Source: Anaeromyxobacter sp. Fw109-5
GTDB taxonomy: Bacteria; Myxococcota; Myxococcia; Myxococcales; Anaeromyxobacteraceae
Reading direction: 5' to 3'
Length of the DNA: 64,000 nt
Assembly: GCF_000017505.1 (NCBI RefSeq)
Contig: NC_009675.1
Location: 4,778,501-4,842,500 of the forward strand
Positions 6,995-19,473 of the stretch are shown piece after piece. Both the position numbers and the translations under genes were made by a program. How positions within the stretch are numbered: position 1 is the first letter of the stretch; each line of letters opens with the position of its first letter. The notes under the pieces were generated by a model that saw nothing but the letters and a program-made list of their open reading frames with translations, ran no database searches and was not told the origin of the DNA.

Positions 6995-9973
6995 CTAGAC
7001 GGCGAGCACGTAGTCGCCCGCGCGCACCAGGTCGACCTCCACCTGCTCGCGCGGCTCCACGTCGTACAGCTTCTCGTGCGGAGTCATGAGCACGGCCTGG
7101 ATCAGCTCGGCCGTGCGCGCCCGGCGCTCGCGCTGCACCTGCTTCGGATCGAGCTCGATGAACTTCTCGTCCGGGGTGATCTTGAAGAGCGGCTGTCCCT
7201 TCTGGACGACCGTCCCGTCCGGACCGGTCATGAGGACCCGGTCGATCGTGCCGGAGAACGGCGCGCGGACGGTGTTGAACATCTTCATGACCTCGATGAT
7301 GTAGAGCGCCTGCCCCTTGTCGAAGTGCACGCCCTCGCTGACGAAGGGCGGCCTCCCCGGCGCCTCCTGGCGGTAGAGCATGCCGCCGAACGGCGCCACC
7401 AGCTCGTCCGCCTTGGTCGCCGGCGGCGGCACGAGCACCTTCTTCATGCGCGCCTGGAGCTCCGGGTCGTTGAGGTGGGCGGGGATGGTGACGTCGAGGT
7501 TCTGCTCCACGCGGAAGTCGAAGAACTTCACCGCCTCGGCGACCATGAAGAGGAGCCCCAGCAGCTCGTTCCCGGCCTCGTAGCCGAGGTGCGCGGCGCG
7601 GATCTGCGTCCAGGTCTCCGCGTCGTAGCCGCCCTGCGGCGCCTCGCTCTTCAGGATGTCGTTCAGCTTGTAGAACTCCTCCTTCTTCAGGCCGAACGTC
7701 TCGCGGAGCGCCACGTAGAAGCGGATCGACTTCTGCAGGAGCTCGTGATCGTGCTGCCAGATCACCTCGGCCGCGGGCGCCTTCGGATCCCACGCCATGT
7801 TCAGGTACTCGTACGTGTCGTTGAGCACGCCGAGCGGGTTGCGGATCCACACCACCTTGCCGTTCTCGAGCCGGTAGTGCTTGCGGTTCAGGCTGAGCCA
7901 GCCGGCGAGCAGGTGCGGCTCCTCGAGCAGGCGATCCATGACGCGGGTGAGGAGCGTGAGCTTCCGGTCGATCACCTCGGCCATCGCCTTGACGACGGAC
8001 GGATCGCCCGGGCTCTCCTTCGCGATCTGCGCGGTGTAGTGCTTCTTCATCTCGGCGAAGGCGAACGCCGTGTCGAGCTTGTTCCCCTCCTCCGCGAGGA
8101 GGCCCACCAGCGTCAGGTACGGGACGACGAAGCGGGTCGTCGGCTTCGCCATGACGTTCTGGCCGAGGAACCAGTTCACGAGGCCATAGTGGAACTGCAG
8201 GTTCGTGGCGAGGTTCACGCCGCGCAGGCTGGTCTTGCGCAGCACCTTGGCGAGCTCGAGGTAGCTCTCGAGCCGGTCCCCGCCCTTGGTGAGCAGGAGC
8301 GCGATGTTGGAGTCGTACGCGCCGGCCACGTGGTAGCGCATGAACATGCCGGTGTCGGGGTTCGGCATGCTGATGCCCTGATCGTCGCGGATCTCGCCCT
8401 CGATGGGCTTCGACCAGAAGCGGATGAGCCCGCCGGCGTGCGGCGAGAGCGAGGCGTCGGTGGCGTTGAGGCGCGCCTCCGCCGCCGCGCTGAAGCGCGG
8501 GATGCGCGTGGGCTTGGGCAGCCGCTCCTTGTGCCGGGCGAGCAGCGCCATGGCCTCCACGAGCGACTCGACCACGAACGCGTCGCGCGGGTCGTCCGGG
8601 TTGGTGAACTTCAGGGAGTAGCAGAGCTCCGTGACCCGGTGCTCCACCTGGATGCGGGTGTTCACCTCCATGAAGTAGTAGCGGTCCCGGTCGACGATGC
8701 ACTCGAAGGTGGAGGCCGAGTCGAGCCCGACCGCCGCGCCGAAGCGGGCCGCGTCGTCCTCCATCCGCTTCAGGATCTCGAGGTCGGTCGCGAGGGCGCG
8801 GGCCTCGTCCTTCTTGCCGGCCTTCTCCGCCCTGGCGATGGCGGCGGCGAGCCCCTCCTGCGTGACGGAGATCTCGAGCAGCTTCTGCTCGTGCATCTGC
8901 AGCGAGCAGTCGCGGCCGCCCAGCGAGACGCACCAGGCGCCGTTGCCGAGGAGCTGGATCTCGTTGTGGCGGGTCTGCTCGATGTTGAGCTCGATGAGGA
9001 CGTTCTTGTTGTCGCCGACGCCGGTCGCCTTGACCTCGTTCAGCACCTCGCGCACGAGCGTGGGCGCCTCCGCGGCGGCCTCCTCGATGAGCTTCGCGTC
9101 GGGCGACGTCGCGGTGAGCAGCGCGCCCCCGAGGATGCGCTGGCCCTTGCCGCCGCCGCCGCCGATGGCCTTGAGGCGCACGCGGGTGCCGGGGTGCTTC
9201 TTGAACAGCTCCGTCACCTCGCGCTGCACCTGCCAGCCGAGCTCGTCGATGGTGTAGAGGTCGATCCCCTTCGCGTAAGAGGCCATCAGGACGTGATCGG
9301 CGAGCCCCACGAGCGGGAGCTTCTCGTCCTTCAGGACCTTGGGATCGCAGGCGAGGTCCTCGGCCTCCACCAGCGCGAGCAGCGCCTTGCGGGTCTTGTG
9401 CTTGTGGAGGAGGGTGCGCGCCGCGACGTCGTTCACGCCCGGGGTCACGCTGACGCCCACCTCGAGCGCGGTCCGCTTCGCCTCGTCCTTCTTGCCGGCG
9501 CGGGCCTGCGTCACCGAGTTGGGGCCGATGAACTTGAGCCCGGCCCGCTCGACCGTGGCGACGAACTCCTCGTCCTCCGCCATGAAGCCGTAGCCGGCGA
9601 ACACCGAGTCGTAGCCGTTGTCCTTCGCGATCTGGACGATCTGGTTCATCCGCTCGACGCGCTCCTCCTTCGTCGCGCCGGTGTAGTCGGGCACGCGGTG
9701 CACCCGGCTCGTGTCGGTGAGCTGGCGCAGCTCGGGCGCGAGCGCGTTCGCGTAGACGATGGAGTCCTTCTCGGAGAGGAGGATGCCGTAGTGGCCGATC
9801 CCCATCTCCTCGAACACGTCCATCGCCTCCTTGCGGATCGGGCCGCGGCAGACGATGAGCGGCTTCAGGTCCTCGCAGGCGAAGGAGCGCGCCCACGCGG
9901 AGGGCGACGCGCCGAGCCGGCGGTCGCGGTGAACGAGCGGGTTGGTCTTGTAGTAGTCAGCGGTCGCAGCCAT
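6995..9973 (-). CDS. Biotin carboxylase with C-terminal biotinyl domain (acyl-CoA carboxylase)
   Basis: Encodes 992 aa and carboxylates its own biotin using ATP and bicarbonate. Domains in order: biotin carboxylase N-terminal domain (about 35-160, with FAGYGFMAEDEEF), ATP-grasp (glycine-rich loop GGGGGKGQR at 271-279; EVNTRIQVEHRVTE near 450), biotin carboxylase C-terminal domain, a linker of roughly 300 residues, and a biotinyl domain with K897 in the EVMKMFN motif. The ATP-grasp domain carries an insertion at about 195-255. It is longer than standard AccC (about 450 aa) or PccA (about 670 aa). The partner carboxyltransferase lies 49 bases upstream on the same strand, so the pair forms an acyl-CoA carboxylase; acetyl- versus propionyl-CoA cannot be told from the sequence. 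Confidence 0.94.
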   Translation of the reverse strand: MAATADYYKTNPLVHRDRRLGASPSAWARSFACEDLKPLIVCRGPIRKEAMDVFEEMGIGHYGILLSEKDSIVYANALAPELRQLTDTSRVHRVPDYTGATKEERVERMNQIVQIAKDNGYDSVFAGYGFMAEDEEFVATVERAGLKFIGPNSVTQARAGKKDEAKRTALEVGVSVTPGVNDVAARTLLHKHKTRKALLALVEAEDLACDPKVLKDEKLPLVGLADHVLMASYAKGIDLYTIDELGWQVQREVTELFKKHPGTRVRLKAIGGGGGKGQRILGGALLTATSPDAKLIEEAAAEAPTLVREVLNEVKATGVGDNKNVLIELNIEQTRHNEIQLLGNGAWCVSLGGRDCSLQMHEQKLLEISVTQEGLAAAIARAEKAGKKDEARALATDLEILKRMEDDAARFGAAVGLDSASTFECIVDRDRYYFMEVNTRIQVEHRVTELCYSLKFTNPDDPRDAFVVESLVEAMALLARHKERLPKPTRIPRFSAAAEARLNATDASLSPHAGGLIRFWSKPIEGEIRDDQGISMPNPDTGMFMRYHVAGAYDSNIALLLTKGGDRLESYLELAKVLRKTSLRGVNLATNLQFHYGLVNWFLGQNVMAKPTTRFVVPYLTLVGLLAEEGNKLDTAFAFAEMKKHYTAQIAKESPGDPSVVKAMAEVIDRKLTLLTRVMDRLLEEPHLLAGWLSLNRKHYRLENGKVVWIRNPLGVLNDTYEYLNMAWDPKAPAAEVIWQHDHELLQKSIRFYVALRETFGLKKEEFYKLNDILKSEAPQGGYDAETWTQIRAAHLGYEAGNELLGLLFMVAEAVKFFDFRVEQNLDVTIPAHLNDPELQARMKKVLVPPPATKADELVAPFGGMLYRQEAPGRPPFVSEGVHFDKGQALYIIEVMKMFNTVRAPFSGTIDRVLMTGPDGTVVQKGQPLFKITPDEKFIELDPKQVQRERRARTAELIQAVLMTPHEKLYDVEPREQVEVDLVRAGDYVLAV

Positions 9974-10022
9974 CGGTCTCAGTCTCCAGTCTGGATTCCA
10001 GATCTCGTCGATCCGCTGGGGC

Positions 10023-11747
10023 CTAGTGGAACTCGCGCTGCGGGCCCGACATCGGGGACGGCTTGTAGTGCCGCAGCAGGAAGCTCATGTTCTCGCCGAG
10101 CGCCTTGCGCAGGTCGGTGGGCATCACGAGCGAGGAGATGGAGCCGAGCGCGAGCCCTTCCTTCGGGTTCATGAGCTCCTTCTCGTAGCGCCGGTTGAGC
10201 GCGGCCTCCTGCTGCTTCAGCCACTCGCCCGCCTCCTTCTCCGCGTCCTTCTTGGCGGCGGGGCCCTCCATCCCGGCGGCGGTGCGCTGCTCGATCCCCT
10301 TCTTCACCATGTCCGCCGCCGCGCCGCGCACCTTGCGCAGCTCGTCCTTGTAGACGAACTCCTTGCCGGCGGGCCCCATCACCGCGAGGCGCGTGGTGGG
10401 CAGCGCGAGCACGAGGTCCGCGCCGGTCGGGTAGTTGTTGTAGGACGCGTAGGCGCCGCCGAACGCGTTGCGCAGGATGAGCAGGATGCGCGGCGTGCGC
10501 ACGTCGACGATCGCGTCGAGCATGGAGCGGCCGGCCTGCACGATGCCGCGCGCCTCCTGCTCGCGGCCCGGGAGGAAGCCGGTCGTGTCCTCCATGAAGA
10601 TGATGGGGATGTTGTAGATGTTGCAGAAGCGCACGAACCTCGCGATCTTCACCGCCGAGTCGCAGTCGATCTGGCCCGAGGCGACCGCGCTGTTGTTCGC
10701 GACGAAGCCCACCACGTTGCCGTCGAGCCGACCGAACGCGGTGATCACCTCCCGCGCGCGCTCCGGCTGGATCTCGAAGTAGTCGCCGTAGTCGCAGACC
10801 TGCTGGATGATGATCGACACGTCGAACGGGGTGTTGAAGCCCGTCGGCGAGTTGAACGCCTTCTTGAGCAGCGTGTTGATCTCCCAGGTCTTGCGATCGA
10901 GGGGATCGCTCGTCCGCTGGACCGGCGCCGCCACGCCGTTGTTGTCCGGGAGGTAGCCGAGGAGCCGCACCGCCTGGCGCAGCGCGGCGAGCTCGTCCGC
11001 GACGGTCAGATCCGCCACGCCGGAGGCGCCGTGGACCTTCGGCCCGCCGAGGTCCTCGGGCGAGATGTCCTCCCCGAGCACCGACTTCACCACGCCCGGG
11101 CCGGTGAGGCCGAAGAAGGTGTCGGCCGGCTGGATCACGAAGCTGCCCTGGCGCGGCAGGTAGGAGCCGCCCCCGGCGTTGAAGCCGAACATGCACATGA
11201 TCGAGGGGACGACGCCGCTGATCTTGCGGAGCGCCGTGAACGCCTCGGCGTAGCCGTCGAGGCCGCCGACCCCGGCCGGCACGTAGGCGCCGGCGCTGTC
11301 GTTCATGCCGATGAGGGGGATGCCCTTCTCGCCGGCGAGGCGGAACAGGCGCGCGAGCTTCGAGCCGTTGGTGGCGTCGATCGAGCCCGCGCGGACCGTG
11401 AAGTCGTGGCCGTAGACCGCCACGTCGCGCCCGTTGATGTTCAGCACCGCCGTGACGAGGGAGGCGCCGTCGAGGTTCTTGCCCCAGTTCTGGTAGAGGA
11501 CCATCGGCTCCCTGTCCGAGAGGACCCGGATCCGCTCCCACACCGTCATGCGCCTCTTCGCGTGCTGCTTCTCGATCTGCTCGATGCTGACCGAGCGGAT
11601 GGGGCGCTGGATGAGGTCGTGCCCCTCCTTCATCGCCTCCTCGTAGCCGCCGGTCTCGCGGGCGATCTCGCCCGGGATGTTGAACTCCACCTTCTCGACG
11701 GGATCGAGCGGGTTGGTCAGGATCGGTTTGATCGCCTTCGTTGCCAT
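10023..11747 (-). CDS. Acyl-CoA carboxylase carboxyltransferase subunit
   Basis: Encodes 574 aa with both halves of a crotonase-fold carboxyltransferase (N- and C-lobes as in PccB/AccD5). Landmarks are [30 protein letters not shown]-type strands in the N-lobe, the [18 protein letters not shown] glycine-rich oxyanion region, the LTGPGVV and ISPEDLGG segments, and in the C-lobe [15 protein letters not shown] and the [13 protein letters not shown] oxyanion segment. It transfers carboxyl from biotin to an acyl-CoA. The ATG at 11747 follows an AGAGGA site. It is the first gene of the operon with the biotin carboxylase downstream. Confidence 0.95.
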   Translation of the reverse strand: MATKAIKPILTNPLDPVEKVEFNIPGEIARETGGYEEAMKEGHDLIQRPIRSVSIEQIEKQHAKRRMTVWERIRVLSDREPMVLYQNWGKNLDGASLVTAVLNINGRDVAVYGHDFTVRAGSIDATNGSKLARLFRLAGEKGIPLIGMNDSAGAYVPAGVGGLDGYAEAFTALRKISGVVPSIMCMFGFNAGGGSYLPRQGSFVIQPADTFFGLTGPGVVKSVLGEDISPEDLGGPKVHGASGVADLTVADELAALRQAVRLLGYLPDNNGVAAPVQRTSDPLDRKTWEINTLLKKAFNSPTGFNTPFDVSIIIQQVCDYGDYFEIQPERAREVITAFGRLDGNVVGFVANNSAVASGQIDCDSAVKIARFVRFCNIYNIPIIFMEDTTGFLPGREQEARGIVQAGRSMLDAIVDVRTPRILLILRNAFGGAYASYNNYPTGADLVLALPTTRLAVMGPAGKEFVYKDELRKVRGAAADMVKKGIEQRTAAGMEGPAAKKDAEKEAGEWLKQQEAALNRRYEKELMNPKEGLALGSISSLVMPTDLRKALGENMSFLLRHYKPSPMSGPQREFH

Positions 11748-12049
11748 GGGCTCGGTCCTCTGAACGACGGGGATGAAGTCCGTTGTAAAGCGTGCTGATC
11801 GATCCGGTCGCCCGCGGGCGAGCCGCACTCGAGGCAGCGTCGGGAAGTGCGGGATTGTCACAAAGGCGCGCAGGCGCGGGCAAGGGGTCTCGCAGGTTTT
11901 GCGTCCCGATTTGCGTGCCCGTCGTGGACCGGTGCGGGCGGATTGCCGCAGCGCGGCATCGGCGGCGCGGCGTGGCCGCAGGTCCGGCACGGCGAGGCCC
12001 TGGCCGCTCGCCTACCGCCGTTCCGGCGCGCGCCGCTGCGCGGCTCCGA
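11748..12049. other. Leader region of the acyl-CoA carboxylase operon
   Basis: These 302 bases lie between the end of the RND pump gene and the carboxyltransferase start, both on the minus strand, so they should hold the carboxylase promoter. On the minus strand TTGTGACAAT (near 11855-11865) and CTTTACAAC (near 11785) are the only A/T-rich patches, but they are too far apart to form one sigma-70 promoter. No repeat or terminator is evident. Confidence 0.4.
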
Positions 12050-15187
<3,138 letters not shown>

Positions 15188-15198
15188 CGTGCGGCCTC

Positions 15199-16776
15199 TC
15201 AGTGCACGTGCCCGTGCTGCGGGATGGCGCCGGAGGACGCGGCCAGCCGGACCTGGTAGGCGCCGCGCGAGACGACGCGCTCGCCGGGCTGCACGCCGGC
15301 GAGCACCTGCACGCGCTCGCCGTCCCGCAGCCCGAGGCGGACCGGGCGGCGCTCGAACCGCTCGCCCGAGACCTCCACGAAGACGACCTGCTCGCTGCCG
15401 TCGTCCACGACGGCGCTCGCGGGGACGGCGACCGCCTTCACGGGGGGACCGGTGAGGACGTGGACGCGCGCGAACATCCCGACGCGCAGGTCGCGTCCCG
15501 CGTTCGGCAGCTCGAGCACGAGCGGCGCCGTCCTGGTCTGCGGGTCGATCACGCCGCCGAAGCCGATCACGCGCCCGCCGCGCTCCGGCGCCACCTCGAA
15601 CGGCGCCGCGAACCCCTCGACCTCGAACCACGCGCCGGTCGGCTTCCCGATCCTCCCCACGTCGGCCTCGGGGATCTGCACCTCCAGCCAGAGACGATCG
15701 AGATCCACGACGTGGATGACCTCGCGGCCCTCCTCGACGAGCGTGCCGGGCGAGGCGCCGATCAGGGCGACCGTCCCCGCGATCGTGGAGCGGAGCATGA
15801 TCCGGCCCGCGCCGCCGCCGGCGGAGCCCTCGAAGCGCGCCTTGCGCGCCTGCCCTGCCGCGAGCCGGGCCTCGCCCTCCGCGACGGCGCGCCGCGCGTC
15901 CTGGACGCGCCGCTCGGGCACCGCCTCGGCGGAGGCGAGCTCCTCGAGCCGCGCCAGGTCCTTCCGGGCGAGCTCGAGGTCGAGCCGCGCCTGCGTGACC
16001 GCCAGCTCGAGCGAGGCGGGATCGGCGTCCCCGCCGACCCTGGGAGCGAGCGCGGCCAGCACCTCTCCCGCGCGCACCTGGCGCCCCACGAACGGGAAGC
16101 CCCCGCCCGCGGCGACGAGCCGCCCGGCGACGGGCGCGGCGATCCGAGACTCGCCGTCCGGGCGCGCGCGGAGCGTGCCGTTGGCGAGGACGGACGGACG
16201 CAGCTCCGCCTCGGCCGCGGGCGCCGTGGCGAACTCCGTGCGCCACTGCTGCTCCTTCAGGTACGGGACGAGGCCGGGGGCCTCCTCCTCCTCTCCGGCC
16301 CCGGCCGCCTCGGCGACGGTGACGAACACCTGGACCTCGCCGAGGTCGTGCCGGTCGGTGACCCCCGCGCCCTCGACCGTGAGGGCGAGGCGCCTCTTCG
16401 CGGCGTGGGCGGGCTTCACCACGGGCCGGAAGATCCCCGCCGGGCTGGGATCCGTCGCCGCGAAGCGCTCGTCGGGCGCGCCGCCGCCGGAGAGGACCAC
16501 CTCGACGCGTCCCTTCTCGAGCGGCCTGAAGCGCTCGAGATCGTTCAGGTGCGCCGCGAAGCGCGACTCCTCGCCGCGCACCAGCACGGGGAACTCGACG
16601 AACAGCTCCGTGCGCTCGCCGAAGTGCGTGATCGACCTGCCGGGCCGCTCCGCCGGCGCGTGGTCCCCGTGGCCGGCGGCTCGGGGGGCGTGATCGTGGT
16701 CGTCGCCGCCGCCCGGGCGCTCGCGGCAGGAGGCGAGGGCGCCGAGCAGGGCGAGCGCGAGCAGGGTGCGCGTCAT
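15199..16776 (-). CDS. RND efflux periplasmic adaptor (CzcB/CusB family), lipoprotein
   Basis: Encodes 525 aa. The N-terminus is a lipoprotein signal with lipobox LASC (Cys17), then a histidine-rich stretch DDHDHAPRAAGHGDHA that could bind metal. It continues with beta-sandwich sequence, a lipoyl-like half (RIAAPVAGRLVAAGGGFPFVGRQVRAGEVL), a long alpha hairpin (residues about 265-335, rich in Ala/Arg/Glu), the second lipoyl half (LRSTIAGTVALIGASPGTLVEEG) and the membrane-proximal domain ending HGHVH. It is anchored in the inner membrane and bridges pump and outer-membrane channel. It starts inside the end of the TolC-type gene (four-base overlap), indicating coupled translation. Confidence 0.95.
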   Translation of the reverse strand: MTRTLLALALLGALASCRERPGGGDDHDHAPRAAGHGDHAPAERPGRSITHFGERTELFVEFPVLVRGEESRFAAHLNDLERFRPLEKGRVEVVLSGGGAPDERFAATDPSPAGIFRPVVKPAHAAKRRLALTVEGAGVTDRHDLGEVQVFVTVAEAAGAGEEEEAPGLVPYLKEQQWRTEFATAPAAEAELRPSVLANGTLRARPDGESRIAAPVAGRLVAAGGGFPFVGRQVRAGEVLAALAPRVGGDADPASLELAVTQARLDLELARKDLARLEELASAEAVPERRVQDARRAVAEGEARLAAGQARKARFEGSAGGGAGRIMLRSTIAGTVALIGASPGTLVEEGREVIHVVDLDRLWLEVQIPEADVGRIGKPTGAWFEVEGFAAPFEVAPERGGRVIGFGGVIDPQTRTAPLVLELPNAGRDLRVGMFARVHVLTGPPVKAVAVPASAVVDDGSEQVVFVEVSGERFERRPVRLGLRDGERVQVLAGVQPGERVVSRGAYQVRLAASSGAIPQHGHVH

Positions 16777-18017
16777 CGGGGAGCTCCTCCGGAGGTGCGG
16801 TCGAGATCGATGCGGGCGCGGCGAGCGGCCCACTCCAGCTCCACGAGCGAGAGGTCGGCGTCGAGCGCGGCGCGGTAGCCGTCGATGAGCTCGAGCACGC
16901 CGACCTCCCCGCCGCGATACGCGGCCTCGGCGATGCGCAGCAGCGCCGCGGAATCGGCGGCGCCGCTCTCGCGGTAGCGGCCGGCCGCCCCGGCGAGCCG
17001 GGTCGCCTCGGCGTGGAGCCCGGCGACGTCCGCGCGGGCGGCGTCGAGGGCGAGGGAGAGCCGCCCGCGCGCCGCGCGGGCACGGGCGTCGCCGCGCAGC
17101 CGCTCGTCCTGCCCCCGCGCGAACAGCGGGATGGGAACGGTGATCGCGGCGGCGAACCCCGAGTCGCGCCCGGCGCCGGCCTCGACGGTCTTCACCCCGC
17201 CGCCGAGCTCCACCTCCGGGATGAGCCATCGCCCCGCGGCGCGGGCCTCGAGCTCGCCCGCTCGCGCCTCGAGCGCGAGGGCCCTCAGATCCGGGCGCGA
17301 GGGGAGCCGCTCGGCGAGCGTCGCGAGCGGGGGCGGCGAGGTCGGCGCGAGGTCGCCGGTCAAGGCGAGCGCCGACGGATCGGTCGCCCCGATCAGCGCC
17401 GCGAGCCGGGCGCGGGCGCGGGCGAGCGCGCCCTCCTCGACGTCGAGCCGCCCGAGCGCGGTCAGCCGCTCGCGCTCGACGCGGCGGCGGTCGTAGCCGG
17501 CCACGTCGCCGCTCGCCGCCCTGCGCCCCACGGCGGCCGCGACCCCCTCGAGCCGCTCCACGGCCGCCCTCAGGATGCCCACCCGTCGCTCGGACGCGAG
17601 CGCGTGCGCGAACGCCCGCCGCGCCTCGGCCTCCACGTCGAGCCGGAGGAGCGCCGCCTCGGCGCCCGCGGCCTCCACGCGGCGCGCCGCCGCGTCGCCG
17701 CGGAGCCCGCGGCGGCCGGAGAGGTCGAAGCGCTGAGACAGCACCGCCACGTCCTCCCGCGCGGCCGGGCCGTCGGGGCGAACCTCCTCGTGGGACCACG
17801 TCGCTTCTGGGTTCGGCCAGCGGCGCGCGGCGATCTCGTCGGCGCGGGCCAGGTCGACGCGGGCGCCGAGCTCCTCCACGAGAGCCGGGCGCGAGAGGGC
17901 GCGGCGCACGGCGTCCTGCTCGTCCAGCGGGGACGGAGCCCCGTCGGCGGCCGCCCGGGAGGCGAGCGCGATCACGGCGACGAGGAAGAACCGAGCGACG
18001 GTCGGCTTTTCGGGCAC
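16773..18017 (-). CDS. TolC-family outer membrane efflux protein (CzcC/CusC type)
   Basis: Encodes 414 aa: a signal peptide (VARFFLVAVIALASRAAADG), then two internally similar halves rich in long amphipathic helices, as in outer-membrane efflux proteins. Markers are RRWPNPEATWSHEEV after the first helix, VPIPLFARGQDERLRGDARARAA in the second half, and YRGGEVGVLELIDGYRAALDA near the end, all typical of CzcC-like proteins. It forms the outer-membrane exit duct. It starts 35 bases after the M56 gene and overlaps the adaptor gene by four bases. Confidence 0.94.
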   Translation of the reverse strand: MPEKPTVARFFLVAVIALASRAAADGAPSPLDEQDAVRRALSRPALVEELGARVDLARADEIAARRWPNPEATWSHEEVRPDGPAAREDVAVLSQRFDLSGRRGLRGDAAARRVEAAGAEAALLRLDVEAEARRAFAHALASERRVGILRAAVERLEGVAAAVGRRAASGDVAGYDRRRVERERLTALGRLDVEEGALARARARLAALIGATDPSALALTGDLAPTSPPPLATLAERLPSRPDLRALALEARAGELEARAAGRWLIPEVELGGGVKTVEAGAGRDSGFAAAITVPIPLFARGQDERLRGDARARAARGRLSLALDAARADVAGLHAEATRLAGAAGRYRESGAADSAALLRIAEAAYRGGEVGVLELIDGYRAALDADLSLVELEWAARRARIDLDRTSGGAPR

Positions 18018-18052
18018 GGGAGATCACCTCGGGCGCGAGCGCGCTCCGCCGT

Positions 18053-19027
18053 TCAGTGGGGAAGATGGTCGAGGAGCGTCTCCGTCCAGTGATGGACGTG
18101 AGGCGCGGCGCCGGCGAGCGCGGCGGCCGCGGCGAGCAGGATCCACGGTAGGTAACGCGGCGCCGCGCCGTCCACGGGCGCCCCGAGCAACGACTCCACC
18201 CGGCTCCCCACCTCGGCGCCGCCGAAGGCGAGCCCCGGCGCGGCGAGCGGGTGGGAGGACCCGGCCGCGCGCTCCGCCGCCAGGATCGTCTCTGCCACGA
18301 GGACGCGATCCCCGCACGCGCGTGCGGCGGCCTCGTCGCACGCCTGCTCGCAGGCGAGGGCGAGGTCGAAGAGGACCTGGCGGCGCACGGACGGAAGGTG
18401 CGCGAGCGAGAGGACCCGGGCGATCGTGACCGCCAGCGCGTCGCGCCGCTCGGCGTGCGCCCGCTCATGGGCGACCACGATCTCGACCTGCGCCGGGCTC
18501 AGCCGCTCGAGGAGGGCCGTCGACACGAGGACGCGCGGGCGGAACCAGCCCGCGGTGAGCGCGAAGGCGCGCCGGGACTCGACGACGCCGGCGCCAGAAG
18601 GGAGCTCGAGCGAGGCCGCGCCGGCGAGGCGGGCGGCGAGCGCGGCCGTGCGGAGCGCGCGCACGAGCGCCGCGCCCGCGACCGCGGCGAAGCCGCCGAG
18701 GCCCAAGGCCCCGGCGAGCCAGGGCCCGCGCGCCGGCAGGTGGTGGAGGCAGAGGTGGACGTGCCCGGCGTGCGCAGGGCAGTGATCGACGGCCAGCCCG
18801 AGCACCGCGCCGAGCGACGGCCACAGCGCGAGCGCGAGGAGCGCCGTCGCCGCGGTCGCGGGGGCGGCGGCCCACGCGAGGAGCACGCGCGACCGGAAGG
18901 GGGGCGGGAGCGCACGGGTCCGGGTGGCGACGATGCGCTGCGCGAGCGCGGCCGCGGCCGCGACGAGGACGCCGAACCCGAGGAGCGCGACGCCGTTCAG
19001 GGCCGCGAGCCGCAGCAGGCCCGTCAT
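18053..19027 (-). CDS. M56 (BlaR1-type) membrane metalloprotease with His/Cys-rich extracytoplasmic loop
   Basis: Encodes 324 aa. Topology fits the membrane half of BlaR1/MecR1: TM1 about 5-30, TM2 about 48-80, TM3 about 103-123, a cytosolic zinc-protease domain with H187-E-R-A-H191, and TM4 near 300-312. It lacks the C-terminal penicillin-binding sensor of BlaR1 (about 600 aa). Instead, the loop between TM2 and TM3, extracytoplasmic in BlaR1, is packed with ligands: H82, C83, H86, H89, H91, C93, H95, H96; the C-terminus (HVHHW...DHLPH) adds more. Together with the BlaI gene it overlaps by four bases, and the metal efflux genes downstream, this suggests a metal-sensing protease that inactivates BlaI. 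The sensing role is inference. Confidence 0.92.
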   Translation of the reverse strand: MTGLLRLAALNGVALLGFGVLVAAAAALAQRIVATRTRALPPPFRSRVLLAWAAAPATAATALLALALWPSLGAVLGLAVDHCPAHAGHVHLCLHHLPARGPWLAGALGLGGFAAVAGAALVRALRTAALAARLAGAASLELPSGAGVVESRRAFALTAGWFRPRVLVSTALLERLSPAQVEIVVAHERAHAERRDALAVTIARVLSLAHLPSVRRQVLFDLALACEQACDEAAARACGDRVLVAETILAAERAAGSSHPLAAPGLAFGGAEVGSRVESLLGAPVDGAAPRYLPWILLAAAAALAGAAPHVHHWTETLLDHLPH

Positions 19028-19416
19028 CGCCGAGCCTTCTTCCTGTCGGCGATGAGCCGCTCGAGCCGATCGAGGTTCGCCGCGTCCGTCCGCTCGGCGA
19101 GGTCGACGAACGCCTCGAGCACCGGCACCGCCTCGCCCTGCAGGAGCCGGGAGACGACCTCCTCCACCACGCGCGCGCCCAGCTCCTCGCGGCTGTGGCA
19201 CGGCGAGTAGACGTAGGCGTGGCTCACCTTCTCGCGCGCGAGCAGCCCCTTGCGGAACAGCCGCTCCATGGTGGACTGGACGGTGTTGAGCGTGATCCCG
19301 CGGCGGGACCCGAGCGTCCGGTGGACGGCCTTCACGTCGCACGACCCGGCCGCCCAGACGTGCTCCAGGACGGCGGTCTCGAGCTCACCGAGCCTTGGGA
19401 GGGGAGGCCTCGTCAT
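19024..19416 (-). CDS. BlaI/MecI/CopY family repressor
   Basis: Encodes 130 aa: a winged-helix DNA-binding domain (LPRLGELETAVLEHVWAAG, then TVQSTMERLFRKGLL as recognition helix and wing) followed by a C-terminal helical dimerisation domain with the protease-target-like VVEEVVSRLLQG region. BlaI proteins repress until cleaved by an M56 protease; CopY relatives respond directly to copper through C-terminal cysteines, which this protein lacks. It starts 57 bases after the sigma-factor gene and overlaps the M56 gene (ATGA). The start is the ATG giving MTRPPLPRLGELE. No clear BlaI-type palindrome is visible in the short gap upstream. Confidence 0.94.
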   Translation of the reverse strand: MTRPPLPRLGELETAVLEHVWAAGSCDVKAVHRTLGSRRGITLNTVQSTMERLFRKGLLAREKVSHAYVYSPCHSREELGARVVEEVVSRLLQGEAVPVLEAFVDLAERTDAANLDRLERLIADRKKARR

Positions 19417-19473
19417 GCGTGCCGCCGATCTGTCCCACGGCCGAATACCGGTCGTCAATCGGTGTTTCCCGCC

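Noticed and set aside
18053-19416. Beta-lactamase regulatory system
   Set aside because: BlaI and M56 resemble BlaI/BlaR1, but the penicillin-binding sensor domain and any beta-lactamase gene are missing and metal pump genes follow.
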